From: Shimazuella kribbensis DSM 45090
Lineage (GTDB): Bacteria; Bacillota; Bacilli; Thermoactinomycetales; Thermoactinomycetaceae
DNA length: 64,000 nt
Direction: 5' to 3'
NCBI RefSeq assembly: GCF_000428065.1
Contig: NZ_ATZF01000007.1
Location: forward strand, 1 to 64,000
Made by a program: the position numbers and the translations under genes. Positions 1-7,507 of the stretch are shown piece by piece; the first letter of the stretch is position 1, and each line of letters starts with the position of its first letter. The notes under the pieces were generated by a model, which had not been told where the DNA came from, made no database searches, and saw only the letters and a program-made list of their open reading frames with translations.

Positions 1-11
1 TACAAAATATT

Positions 12-101
12 CGTTGCTCTTGCAACCCCTTTTTTTGGGGTTTGGAGCAACGCCGTCTTTCATCCCACGATTCAAACCGTGGGCTTTCAGTCGGCAAAAA
101 T
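12..101. mobile_element. Hairpins resembling an IS200/IS605 (TnpB-type) element end
   Basis: Two stem-loops lie side by side. The first pairs CGTTGCTC (12-19) with GAGCAACG (45-52) and, inside it, AACCCC with GGGGTT. The second is CCCACG-N8-CGTGGG (64-83), followed by GGCTTTCAG. Short CCCACG/CGTGGG hairpins of this look are common at ends of IS200/IS605 elements and in TnpB guide RNAs (recall, not a search). No tnpA or tnpB is visible because the window starts here. A plain terminator for an upstream gene is an alternative reading for the first hairpin. Confidence 0.3.
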
Positions 102-184
102 CTGTAAGCTTAGAACTAGAAATCGTGCGAAGTTTAATTTTACCAAGCATTGAAAATGGACCAAATTAGAGCACCGGGAAAAAG

Positions 185-225
185 AAAACACATGATCTCT
201 AAGTATATAGAGATCATGTGTTTTT
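185..225. terminator. Bidirectional intrinsic terminator
   Basis: The arms AACACATGATCTCT and AGAGATCATGTGTT form a near-perfect stem with an 8-nt loop. It is flanked by an A run on the left and T5 on the right, so it can stop transcription from either side. Confidence 0.75.
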
Positions 226-406
226 GAATGCTATTTATCTGATATGGAGCGAAGAAACAACATCATTCCATGTTACTTTACCTAGTTTTTTCTTGATGAA
301 ATTGGAGTATATTTGGCTTTAACATCCATTTAGCTCTTTTGTATTTGATGAGCTCATACGATACAACTCCATCACCGGAAACTTTAGCAGATGAAGTGAG
401 ATTATT

Positions 407-574
407 TCAATGACGTACTACTATTGAAGCAGAATTTAATGGAACGAACTTAAAATTAATATGATCATACAAAATAACACAAGAATTTTTCTTCTGGTAA
501 TGTTGGGTTACAGCAAATGAAGCAGAAAACAAGCAAGCACAGCAGAAGAGAAAATAGGAATTACTCTTATTCAT
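407..574 (-). CDS. Possible small secreted protein, 55 aa
   Basis: The reading frame extends upstream to 610, but the ATG at 574 has a GGAG 8 nt before it, so I place the start there. The product begins MNKSNSYFLFCCACLFSASF, which looks like a signal peptide or a Cys-containing membrane segment, then has a short polar tail. I recognise no family. Its isolation between a terminator and AT-rich sequence leaves open that it is not a gene. Confidence 0.22.
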   Translation of the reverse strand: MNKSNSYFLFCCACLFSASFAVTQHYQKKNSCVILYDHINFKFVPLNSASIVVRH

Positions 575-610
575 CGGAATGACTCCGATTACAATATATT
601 GGAAATTCAT

Positions 611-900
611 CTTTTTTAATCGTTTCTCGAATTTATCGACTGTGATTTCGCATCAAAATATACCTTGTACATGACCTGTCTTCTGTGAGGCTAAATCATA
701 TCTAAAATATTTTTAAAAGTGTGTTTTTTCCGGAATGATACGGTGATCTTTATAGAAAGAGGAAAGCAAATAAAGATAAGATGTGAATTTTAATTTAAAA
801 ACGATGCAAGCCAACAAAAAAACATGTCTGTTATGTTAAAATTGCTATTAAGGTTTTTTTAAGGGAAGAAGAAATGAATAAAAATGGTAGAGGAAGGATT
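611..900. other. AT-rich stretch without recognisable gene
   Basis: About 290 bases of AT-rich DNA without a convincing reading frame, repeat or hairpin. The last part should hold the promoter of the following 61-codon gene, but no clear sigma-A promoter can be singled out. Confidence 0.5.
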
Positions 901-911
901 GGTGATCTAGA

Positions 912-1097
912 GTGGCAGATCGAATGGACGATAAAAAATTTTTTGATCTCCTTGATTATGAAGGAAAAGATGAAGAACAAATGATACGAAAACTAGAAAA
1001 ATTACTAGATAGCGACAGACCAGAGCTGAATCCTTACCGACCAGAGTTTGAACAAAGATTAGCAGAATTAAAAGAGAAAAAGAAGGCACAATCATAA
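912..1097 (+). CDS. Small highly charged protein of unknown function, 61 aa
   Basis: Starts at GTG 912 behind GGTGAT (901-906), a fair ribosome site, and is followed by its own terminator, so it is probably a real monocistronic gene. The product is rich in Lys, Glu and Asp, with no membrane segment or Cys. Its second half (EFEQRLAELKEKKKAQS) should form an amphipathic helix. I do not recognise the family, and the neighbours (the PTS operon 220 bases away) give no clue. Confidence 0.6.
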   Translation: MADRMDDKKFFDLLDYEGKDEEQMIRKLEKLLDSDRPELNPYRPEFEQRLAELKEKKKAQS

Positions 1098-1111
1098 AAT
1101 TTCTAAACGAG

Positions 1112-1138
1112 AAGCTCCTGATAGAGGGGGCTTTTTAT
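1112..1138 (+). terminator. Intrinsic terminator after the 61-codon gene
   Basis: AAGCTCCT pairs with AGGGGGCTT, allowing G-U pairs and a short loop, and is followed by T5. It separates the small gene from the PTS operon. Confidence 0.6.
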
Positions 1139-1224
1139 TTTGATCAAAGAAGCTTTCTAATGTTTTCGAAATGAATAAGTTTGTTATGTTTTTTTCTTTC
1201 TTATGTAAATGATATATAAATGAG

Positions 1225-1253
1225 TTGATAGATAAATATACAAACGTTATAAT
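1225..1253 (+). promoter_or_regulatory. Sigma-A promoter of the PTS/aldolase operon
   Basis: The -35 box TTGATA (1225-1230) and the perfect -10 box TATAAT (1248-1253) are 17 bp apart. It lies about 65 bases before the TTG start of the GntR gene, and no terminator intervenes up to about 7360, so it probably serves the whole eight-gene operon. Confidence 0.75.
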
Positions 1254-1286
1254 GAATTTAGATAAAGCGCTTTCTTTTTTGTATAT
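1236..1286 (+). promoter_or_regulatory. Inverted operator-like half-sites and cre-like box
   Basis: ATATACAAA (1236-1244, between the -35 and -10 boxes) and its exact reverse complement TTTGTATAT (1278-1286) are centred 42 bp apart, about four helical turns. Between them lies the palindrome AAAGCGCTTT (1264-1273), which fits the core of a catabolite-responsive element (WAANCGNTNWC) just after the start of transcription. The half-sites may bind the GntR/HutC protein encoded next, and the cre may bind CcpA. Both assignments are inference. Confidence 0.5.
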
Positions 1287-1319
1287 CATTATGATGTTTG
1301 GTGATGGAGGTGATTTACA

Positions 1320-2078
1320 TTGACCGAGTTCTTAAATAGAAATTCTACTGTTCCTTTGTACAAACAGTTGAAGAAGGAACTAATTGCTTATATTCAAGTG
1401 AATTTGCAAAAAGGGGAGGCTCTCCCCACAGAAACAGAGATTGAAGAGATGTATCAAGTAAGTCGTATTACGGTTCGTAAAGCGATAGAATCGTTAGAAG
1501 TTGAGGGGATAGTAGTAAAACAACAAGGACGAGGGACATTTGTAAAATCCAAAGAAATCATTCAACAAGTTGATGGTGTAACCAGTTGGACGACCGAAAT
1601 GAAGAAAAAAGGAAAACGCACGAAAACGTTAGGGCTTGAGATGGTAGAGATTAAACCATCTAAGAAACTTATTCATGATTTACAACTGAATCAAAATGAT
1701 TCTGTTATAAAGTTGAAGAGAGTAAGATGTGTAGATGATGAGCCCATTGCAATCATGGTCAGTTATTTACGCAGTAGTATGATCCCGAATTTTGTAAATA
1801 CAGGTCTTAAGGATGAGTCGCTTTATGTCGACTTGGAAAATCGTTATGGTATTACCATTGAGCATGCAACCGAGTGGATCCGTGCACGGGAAGCAACCGA
1901 TTTAGAGGCTAGTACTCTCTTGATTCCTCCATACAGTGCGGTTTTATCCCTACGAAGGCTTTCTATGGCTAAAGATGTACCCTTTGAACTAGTTGAAATG
2001 ATTGCTCGTGCAGATCGATATCAATATACAATTGAGCTCTCGGGTAATAACAAACGGAAGGTTATCGACGATCAATAA
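1320..2078 (+). CDS. GntR/HutC-family transcriptional regulator
   Basis: 252 aa. Starts at TTG 1320, decided by a perfect GGAGGTGAT six bases upstream. The N-terminal winged helix-turn-helix covers about residues 10-75 (LPTETEIEEMYQVSRITVRK). The rest is a UTRA ligand-binding domain, which in this family binds a sugar phosphate or similar metabolite and releases the repressor from DNA. It is the first gene of the operon, so it very likely senses the substrate or an intermediate of the pathway encoded behind it and also controls itself. Matching half-sites flank its promoter. The inducer cannot be read from sequence. Confidence 0.88.
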   Translation: MTEFLNRNSTVPLYKQLKKELIAYIQVNLQKGEALPTETEIEEMYQVSRITVRKAIESLEVEGIVVKQQGRGTFVKSKEIIQQVDGVTSWTTEMKKKGKRTKTLGLEMVEIKPSKKLIHDLQLNQNDSVIKLKRVRCVDDEPIAIMVSYLRSSMIPNFVNTGLKDESLYVDLENRYGITIEHATEWIRAREATDLEASTLLIPPYSAVLSLRRLSMAKDVPFELVEMIARADRYQYTIELSGNNKRKVIDDQ

Positions 2079-2094
2079 GGGAGGATGTATCAAA

Positions 2095-2532
2095 GTGGAA
2101 CTGTTGCAATTAGAAACTGTGGAATTAGATGTTGAAGGAAAGAATGCGATAAATGCCATTCGTTTGGCAGGAGATTTATTAGTGAATGCAAAAAAAGCGA
2201 AACCAGATTATGTTGATGCAATGGTAAAGGGATATACAGATATAGGACCATATATTGTAATCGCTCCAGGTATTGCAATTCCTCATGCTCGTCCTGAGGA
2301 AGGTGCTTTGCAAACGGGATTATCCATCATCCGATTAACTACCTCGATCGCTTTTGGACATGAGTCAAATGATCCTGTAAAACTTGTTTGTGCTTTGGTT
2401 GGTATAGATAAGTCAAGCCATTTGGAGATGTTAAGACAAATCTCGAAAGTTTTTGGTAACAAGGAAAAATTGCATACCATTTTGACAACAGAGGACAAGT
2501 TAGAGGTAGTTCACTTATTCAATAACACATAG
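2095..2532 (+). CDS. PTS sugar transporter subunit IIA (fructose/mannitol/ascorbate type)
   Basis: 145 aa. I place the start at GTG 2095, ten bases after GGGAGG (2079-2084). The longer frame from 2002 would overlap the regulator. It is a PTS_EIIA_2 domain with the phosphorylation-site His64 in GIAIPHARPEEG. This cytoplasmic protein takes phosphate from HPr and passes it to the IIB protein encoded next. In ascorbate-type systems IIA (UlaC), IIB (UlaB) and IIC (UlaA) are separate chains, as here. Confidence 0.88.
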   Translation: MELLQLETVELDVEGKNAINAIRLAGDLLVNAKKAKPDYVDAMVKGYTDIGPYIVIAPGIAIPHARPEEGALQTGLSIIRLTTSIAFGHESNDPVKLVCALVGIDKSSHLEMLRQISKVFGNKEKLHTILTTEDKLEVVHLFNNT

Positions 2533-2558
2533 AAAAGTATTATTCAGGAGGTATTGTT

Positions 2559-2825
2559 ATGAAAAAGATATTAGCAGTTTGTGGGTTAGGACAAGGTACT
2601 AGCTTAATTTTGCGTATGAATATTGAACAAGTTTTAAATGAAATGGGCGTAGGCGCAGATGTAGAGCATGTGGACGTATCCTCTGCATCTGGGATGAGTA
2701 GTGATTTAATTGTAACAAGTGCAGAATTAGCGCAAACGTTAGCAGGTCATGAATCTGAGATTGTAATTGTAAATAATTACTTCGATCTAGAGGAAATCAA
2801 AGAAGCATTGCAAAATCGCATCTAG
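2559..2825 (+). CDS. PTS subunit IIB, ascorbate (SgaB/UlaB) type
   Basis: 88 aa with an AGGAGG ribosome site. The phospho-acceptor is Cys8 in VCGLGQGTS, the P-loop-like signature of the lactose/ascorbate IIB fold. It carries phosphate from IIA to the sugar moving through the IIC channel. It stands 26 bases after IIA and 15 bases before IIC. Confidence 0.88.
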   Translation: MKKILAVCGLGQGTSLILRMNIEQVLNEMGVGADVEHVDVSSASGMSSDLIVTSAELAQTLAGHESEIVIVNNYFDLEEIKEALQNRI

Positions 2826-2840
2826 AAAGGAAATTACAAC

Positions 2841-4136
2841 ATGAATATACTAACTTGGATTGCGAACAACATTTTTGGTACTCCTGCAATTTTGCTAGGT
2901 ATTATTGTGTTAGTTGGTCTTGTTCTCCAAAAGAAAACAGCAAGTCAGCTTGTGACAGGGACGTTAAAAGCCGTAGTTGGTTTCTTAATCATTAGTGCTG
3001 GTGCAAATATTATTGTGGGTGCACTTAACATTTTTGAACCAATGTGGAAAGAAGTATTTGGTATTAATGTTCCACCTTTAGCTGGATTTTTGGGACAAGA
3101 TGCTTTTAATTCGAAATTTGGTAGCGCTATCACATTAGCAATGTCGATTGGATTTTTAATTAATGTTCTTCTCGCAAGATTTACTAAGTTTAAGTATATC
3201 TATTTGACTGGCCACATGATGTTTTGGACAACAACGATATTTGCCGGAATCGTAATCAACGCTGTTGGGGATGTATCTTTTTGGCCACTTGTAATTTTCT
3301 TGTCGATTGTTATGGGGCTCTATTGGACTTTACAACCAGCTTTAACACAGCCGATTATGCGGAAAATCACGAAAAATGATCAGATCGCATTAGGACATAC
3401 ATCTGCATCGGTTGCCTTGTTGGGAGCCGGTTTAGGAAAATTATTTGGCAATAAGGAAAATGACGCAGAAAAACTAAAAGTTCCTAAAGGATTGGAATTT
3501 ATTCGGGATTCAAACGTAATCACGGCATTATCGATGGGTTTATTATTTTTAATTGGGTCTATTATTGTCTCTACAAAAGGTACTCCTGGAGCAACCGAAT
3601 TAATCAAACAAGCTGGACAACAAAATTTTGTTATTTATTCTATCATCCAGTCTCTTACGTTTGCCGGTGGGATCGCTGTTGTTCTAGTTGGAGTACGGAT
3701 GTTTATAGGGGAATTAGTACCTGCTTTTAAAGGAATTGCAACAAAAATAGTTCCAGGAGCACGCCCAGCACTGGATGTTCCGATCCTATATCCTTTTTCA
3801 CCAAATGCGGTGACACTAGGATTTTTGGGTACATTAGTAGGTGCAATCCTCTGGTTGCTCGTACTTGGTAAAGGAATTGGATATGTATTTGTACCTACGA
3901 TGATTGTTCTCTTTTTCCATGGTGCTGCTGCAGGTGTTTTTGGTAATGCTACTGGTGGGGTTCGTGGTGCTTTGATCGGTGGTTTTATGACGGCAACGGT
4001 AGTTGCTTGGGGACAATATTTGATGGTTACCAATCTGATTACCAAAACGATCCCAGATACGGCTATGTGGGCAGCTGATTCAGATATGTTTGTCCTAGGT
4101 CCAATCATTAAATTTTTAGCACAAATTCTGTTTTAA
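2841..4136 (+). CDS. PTS subunit IIC, ascorbate (SgaT/UlaA) family permease
   Basis: 431 aa with about ten to eleven hydrophobic segments. It is close in length to UlaA-type permeases and has the family look from its N-terminus (NNIFGTPAILLGIIVLVG) to the Gly-rich segment near residue 370. It forms the membrane channel that delivers the sugar for phosphorylation by IIB. The L-Asc permease family also serves substrates other than ascorbate, and the aldolase and SIS genes behind it argue that ascorbate itself is not the substrate. Confidence 0.88.
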   Translation: MNILTWIANNIFGTPAILLGIIVLVGLVLQKKTASQLVTGTLKAVVGFLIISAGANIIVGALNIFEPMWKEVFGINVPPLAGFLGQDAFNSKFGSAITLAMSIGFLINVLLARFTKFKYIYLTGHMMFWTTTIFAGIVINAVGDVSFWPLVIFLSIVMGLYWTLQPALTQPIMRKITKNDQIALGHTSASVALLGAGLGKLFGNKENDAEKLKVPKGLEFIRDSNVITALSMGLLFLIGSIIVSTKGTPGATELIKQAGQQNFVIYSIIQSLTFAGGIAVVLVGVRMFIGELVPAFKGIATKIVPGARPALDVPILYPFSPNAVTLGFLGTLVGAILWLLVLGKGIGYVFVPTMIVLFFHGAAAGVFGNATGGVRGALIGGFMTATVVAWGQYLMVTNLITKTIPDTAMWAADSDMFVLGPIIKFLAQILF

Positions 4137-4149
4137 GGAGTGTCATTCT

Positions 4150-5142
4150 ATGTCGTTTATACGTACTTTTTTGGGTGACATCAAAGCCGAGTCTCTCGGC
4201 TTTACTTATTCTCATGAGCATATTATTTGTCGTCCTCCTTACTGGGTTGAAAAAGGAGAAGATGATTTATTACTAGATGACTATACTTCTTCCAAAAAAG
4301 ATGTCCTTGATTTTAAACACCTAGGTGGACAAAGTATGGTAGATGCTACAGCTATTGATTATGGACGAGATGTGCAGGGTGTTGCAAAGATTTCACAAGA
4401 GACAGGGATTCAAATTGTAGGAACTGCTGGTTTTAATAAGAGCTTTCTTTGGGAAGCGAAACTTACACCAGCTTTACGCCAAGTAATTGGTGAATTTACA
4501 ACTTTCGGGCAATGGATAGAACAAACATCGATCCGAAAACTGACTGATCACGTCATTTCTGAGGTGGAAATGGGGTTAGAAGGTACTTCGTTCAAAGCTG
4601 GGCAAGTAAAATTCGGAACTGGTTATAATCGCATTACTCCATTAGAAGAAAAAACCATTCGAGTAATTGCACGAGCACATCATGAGACGAAAGCACCTGT
4701 GCACTCTCATACTGAAGCTGGTACGATGGCACTGGAACAGATCGAGATTCTAAAAAGTGAAGGCATAGATTTGCAGCATGTAAGTTTTGGTCATATGGAT
4801 CGAAATCCAGATCCGTTTTATCATGAACAAGTAGCTCGAACTGGTGCATTTTTAAGTTTTGATGGAATAGGAAAAATAAAGTATTACCCGGAAAGCACTA
4901 GAATTAACGGAATACTACATTTGGTGAATAAAGGGTATGAAGATCAGATTTTGATTAGTGGAGATACAGCACGGAAAAGTTATTATAAGCACTATGATCA
5001 TGGATTGGGATTAAACTATATCATTGGAAAATGGATCCCTCGCTTTATCGAAGAAGCAAATCAACGCGGGTATGATGGTGAAACTTTGATCCATAAATTT
5101 TTTGTTACCAATCCAGCTAGATGTTTTTCGTTCAAAAAGTAA
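4150..5142 (+). CDS. Phosphotriesterase-homology (PHP) metal hydrolase
   Basis: 330 aa, a full-length TIM-barrel member of the phosphotriesterase family. The first metal ligands are the HEH at residues 22-24 (YSHEHIICR). The bridging Lys lies in QVKFGT, and later ligands are His in HSHTE, GHMDR and Asp in ISGDT. Relatives include phospho-lactonases and PHP of enterobacteria. In this operon a role in opening a sugar-phosphate lactone or removing a substituent is likely, but the reaction cannot be read from sequence. It begins 13 bases after the IIC gene. Confidence 0.85.
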   Translation: MSFIRTFLGDIKAESLGFTYSHEHIICRPPYWVEKGEDDLLLDDYTSSKKDVLDFKHLGGQSMVDATAIDYGRDVQGVAKISQETGIQIVGTAGFNKSFLWEAKLTPALRQVIGEFTTFGQWIEQTSIRKLTDHVISEVEMGLEGTSFKAGQVKFGTGYNRITPLEEKTIRVIARAHHETKAPVHSHTEAGTMALEQIEILKSEGIDLQHVSFGHMDRNPDPFYHEQVARTGAFLSFDGIGKIKYYPESTRINGILHLVNKGYEDQILISGDTARKSYYKHYDHGLGLNYIIGKWIPRFIEEANQRGYDGETLIHKFFVTNPARCFSFKK

Positions 5143-5159
5143 AGGGAAGGGATGCTCTT

Positions 5160-5906
5160 ATGCAGTTTCAAGAACAAAATTCCTATGAAATAAAGTCAGC
5201 TATTGAAAAATCAAAAGTAGCCATATTACCTGTTGGAGCAGTAGAAGCTCATGGTCCTCATCTTCCTTTGGGGACCGATAATTATCTTGCTGAAGAAGTC
5301 TCCAAAAAACTAGCTGATTCTATTGATGGAATGGTTTTACCTACCCTACCTTATGGCCAAGTTTGGAGTTTAAGTGATTTTCCTGGGAGTCTAACGATTT
5401 CCAATCAAACTATTACTCATTTCATAGTGGAAATCGGAGAAAGTTTATTCCATCAAGGTTTTCGTATTATGGTGATTGTGAATGGTCATTATGGGAATTC
5501 GGTTGCTCTAAAGGAAGCTTCACGTGTTTTATATGAGAAGTATCCGAAATTAAAAGTATTTGTGATGTTTTATCCAGGTACAAAAGAAGTTATTCATGAT
5601 GTACGTGAATCCCAACCCATACACGATAGTTATTTTCATGCATGTGAACTAGAAACTTCCTATATGTTGTATTTGGCTGAAGATAAAGTTCGTATGGATC
5701 GCGCAATTCATGATTCTCCTGATATTCCAGATACAGCAGATGTTACTCCCACAAAATGGAGCACATTTTCAAAAACGGCGGTACTAGGGGATGCCACTCT
5801 GGCTTCAAAAGAAAAAGGAGAAAAAATCATTTCCGTTGCCTTGCGAAATATGACACAAATGATTGAACAAGCAAAGGATGAAATAGATTGCAAACAAAAC
5901 GATTAA
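5160..5906 (+). CDS. Creatininase-family amidohydrolase
   Basis: 248 aa. I use ATG 5160, eight bases after GAAGGG. The frame is open from 5121, but that would overlap the PHP gene. Family metal ligands are visible in GAVEAHGPHLPLGTDN (Glu, His, Asp) and in the NGHYGN loop. Members hydrolyse cyclic amides, formamides or related C-N bonds (creatininase, MftE, FAPy deformylase). Its place between a phosphotriesterase homologue and an aldolase suggests it removes an amide or cyclic group from the imported phosphate ester. It overlaps the next gene by 19 bases, so the two are translationally coupled. Confidence 0.85.
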   Translation: MQFQEQNSYEIKSAIEKSKVAILPVGAVEAHGPHLPLGTDNYLAEEVSKKLADSIDGMVLPTLPYGQVWSLSDFPGSLTISNQTITHFIVEIGESLFHQGFRIMVIVNGHYGNSVALKEASRVLYEKYPKLKVFVMFYPGTKEVIHDVRESQPIHDSYFHACELETSYMLYLAEDKVRMDRAIHDSPDIPDTADVTPTKWSTFSKTAVLGDATLASKEKGEKIISVALRNMTQMIEQAKDEIDCKQND

Positions 5907-6595
5907 ACGATTTTATCCTATTTAATTTTTTAGCAAAAGATGTTGCGAATTTACAAGATATCATAGTAGCAGGAAAAGGATACATTCTACCAGGTATTAC
6001 AGCACAAGATTATGAGATTGAGGATGCAGTACAAACCATAAACGAATTCAAAAAAGTTGTGGATGTCGTGAGTGTTGGATTAGGTGGGAATGGTAACAAA
6101 GATAATTGGAAAAAGGCACTTCAAATAGCAGTGTTATCTGAAGCTGGTCATCTTAATCAACCGTTTGAAAATGCTAGTTATGCAATGGGTTATTTAGAAG
6201 GGAAATCAAAAAATCAGTGGGTAAATGCTCTGGTGGCTCCATCAGGAAAAGTAGGAACTGTACGACTTGGTTCTGGTCGAGAAATCAACACAGAATTATT
6301 TGTTGAATTGGTGAAAGTTTTTGGTATTCCTTCTATTAAATTGATGCCAGTAAAAGGGCTCGCTCATTTAGATGAGTTGATTGATTTAACACGTATTGCT
6401 GCAAAAAAAGACATTCAAGCAGTAGAGCCCGCTGGTGGAATTACAGAGGATAATATAAAAGAAATCGTAGACGGGGTCAAAAACACCGGAATTGAGCTAT
6501 TTATTCCACATATATTCGGATCAACTATTCATCCCATTACAAAAGAAACCATCCCAGAAAAAGTTGCTACCATTATTAAGAAAGCGAGCGAATAA
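5888..6595 (+). CDS. KDGP aldolase family protein (DgaF-like)
   Basis: 235 aa, starting at TTG 5888 with AAAGGA nine bases upstream inside the previous gene. It resembles the KDGP aldolase family (DgaF of D-glucosaminate utilisation), with the Gly-rich VEPAGGITEDN segment near residue 180. Such enzymes split 2-dehydro-3-deoxy-6-phosphogluconate (or a stereoisomer) into pyruvate and glyceraldehyde 3-phosphate. In known dga operons the PLP enzyme DgaE makes the keto acid. No such gene is present here, so the keto acid must come from another step. Confidence 0.82.
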   Translation: MQTKRLNDFILFNFLAKDVANLQDIIVAGKGYILPGITAQDYEIEDAVQTINEFKKVVDVVSVGLGGNGNKDNWKKALQIAVLSEAGHLNQPFENASYAMGYLEGKSKNQWVNALVAPSGKVGTVRLGSGREINTELFVELVKVFGIPSIKLMPVKGLAHLDELIDLTRIAAKKDIQAVEPAGGITEDNIKEIVDGVKNTGIELFIPHIFGSTIHPITKETIPEKVATIIKKASE

Positions 6596-6596
6596 A

Positions 6597-7331
6597 ATGT
6601 TTGAAACTTATTTGGAACATGTCCATCGTTTGTTGGATCAAGTGAAGCGGGAAGAGGAAACTAATATTATAGATGCAGCAACGAAAATAGCTGATTGTAT
6701 TGATCAGGGTGGGATTGTGCATTTATTTGGATGTGGACATTCTCATATGTTGGGTGAAGAATTATTTTATCGAGCTGGCGGGCTTGCACCTGTACGAGTA
6801 ATATTTCATGAACCTTTAATGTTACATGAAGGTGCTGTTTCTTCCTCACAGAATGAAAGAGAAAATGATTATGCACATACGTTTATGGGAAAGGAAGATA
6901 TTCGCCCACATGATGTTGTGATTGTTATTTCTACCTCTGGTAAAAATCCTGTTCCTGTCGATGTTGCAATGATATCGAAAGAAAAAGGTGCCTATGTGAT
7001 TGGTTTAACTTCTTCTCAGTATCAACATGAATTGTCCCGACATCACAGCGGAAAGTTACTCTGTCACGTGGTAGATCTGGTTTTGGATAATCATATACCA
7101 AAAGGAGATGCCATGATGAAACATGCATCATCCCCTGTTTCTTTCGGTTCTGCATCTACTATTGTTGGTGCAGCGATTTTAAATAGTATTTTTATTGAGG
7201 TGACTGATCTGCTTATCGAAAAAGGTTATAATCCACCACCTGTGTTTATTAGTGGAAATATAAATGGTGCAGATGAACATAACGAACAGATTGTAAAGAA
7301 ATATAAGGATCGGATTCCACTTTTGTCTTAG
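6597..7331 (+). CDS. SIS-domain phosphosugar-binding protein (UPF0309 type)
   Basis: 244 aa. The start ATG 6597 sits two bases after the aldolase stop. An upstream extension in the same frame would overlap the aldolase by 100 bases and is not used. It is a single SIS domain with the phosphosugar loops GCGHSHMLGEEL and ISTSGKNPVPVD. The family includes isomerases, N-acetylmuramic acid phosphate etherases and amine-transferring enzymes. It may be the isomerase, deaminase or lyase that creates the keto group missing from the rest of the operon. It is the last gene before the terminator. Confidence 0.85.
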   Translation: MFETYLEHVHRLLDQVKREEETNIIDAATKIADCIDQGGIVHLFGCGHSHMLGEELFYRAGGLAPVRVIFHEPLMLHEGAVSSSQNERENDYAHTFMGKEDIRPHDVVIVISTSGKNPVPVDVAMISKEKGAYVIGLTSSQYQHELSRHHSGKLLCHVVDLVLDNHIPKGDAMMKHASSPVSFGSASTIVGAAILNSIFIEVTDLLIEKGYNPPPVFISGNINGADEHNEQIVKKYKDRIPLLS

Positions 7332-7362
7332 ATTAGATCCATATATTCCTGTTCCTGTCAGC

Positions 7363-7415
7363 AATAGCTTCTTTTTTTTATGAATTTTATCGTACACAAA
7401 AAGAAGCTATTTTTT
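7363..7415 (+). terminator. Intrinsic terminator of the PTS operon
   Basis: AATAGCTTCTTTT pairs with AAAAGAAGCTATT across a loop of about 22 nt and is followed by T5. The A/T symmetry may let it work in both directions. Confidence 0.75.
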
Positions 7416-7452
7416 ATATAGCTTGCAAGGATAGGATACAAATGAAATATAT

Positions 7453-7479
7453 GTTATAATTAATTTCGTGAATCGAAAT
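7453..7479 (+). promoter_or_regulatory. Extended -10 promoter with adjacent operator-like repeat
   Basis: TGTTATAAT contains a TG-extended -10 box (TATAAT at 7455-7460), with no good -35 box at 17 bp. Immediately downstream, ATTTCG (7463-7468) and CGAAAT (7474-7479) form an inverted repeat with a 5-bp spacer over the expected transcription start. That is a usual position for a repressor of an efflux gene. No regulator is encoded next to it. Confidence 0.5.
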
Positions 7480-7507
7480 ATTTGTATACAGAAAGGATTC
7501 TTGTTAT

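Noticed and set aside
2002-2094. Upstream extension of the IIA gene
   Set aside because: It overlaps the end of the regulator gene and has no ribosome site. The GTG at 2095 has one.
3635-4108. 157-codon minus-strand frame inside the IIC gene
   Set aside because: Low-complexity Pro/Thr/Ile-rich antisense shadow of the permease.
6492-6596. Upstream extension of the SIS gene
   Set aside because: It would overlap the aldolase gene by 100 bases in another frame. The ATG at 6597 matches the family start.
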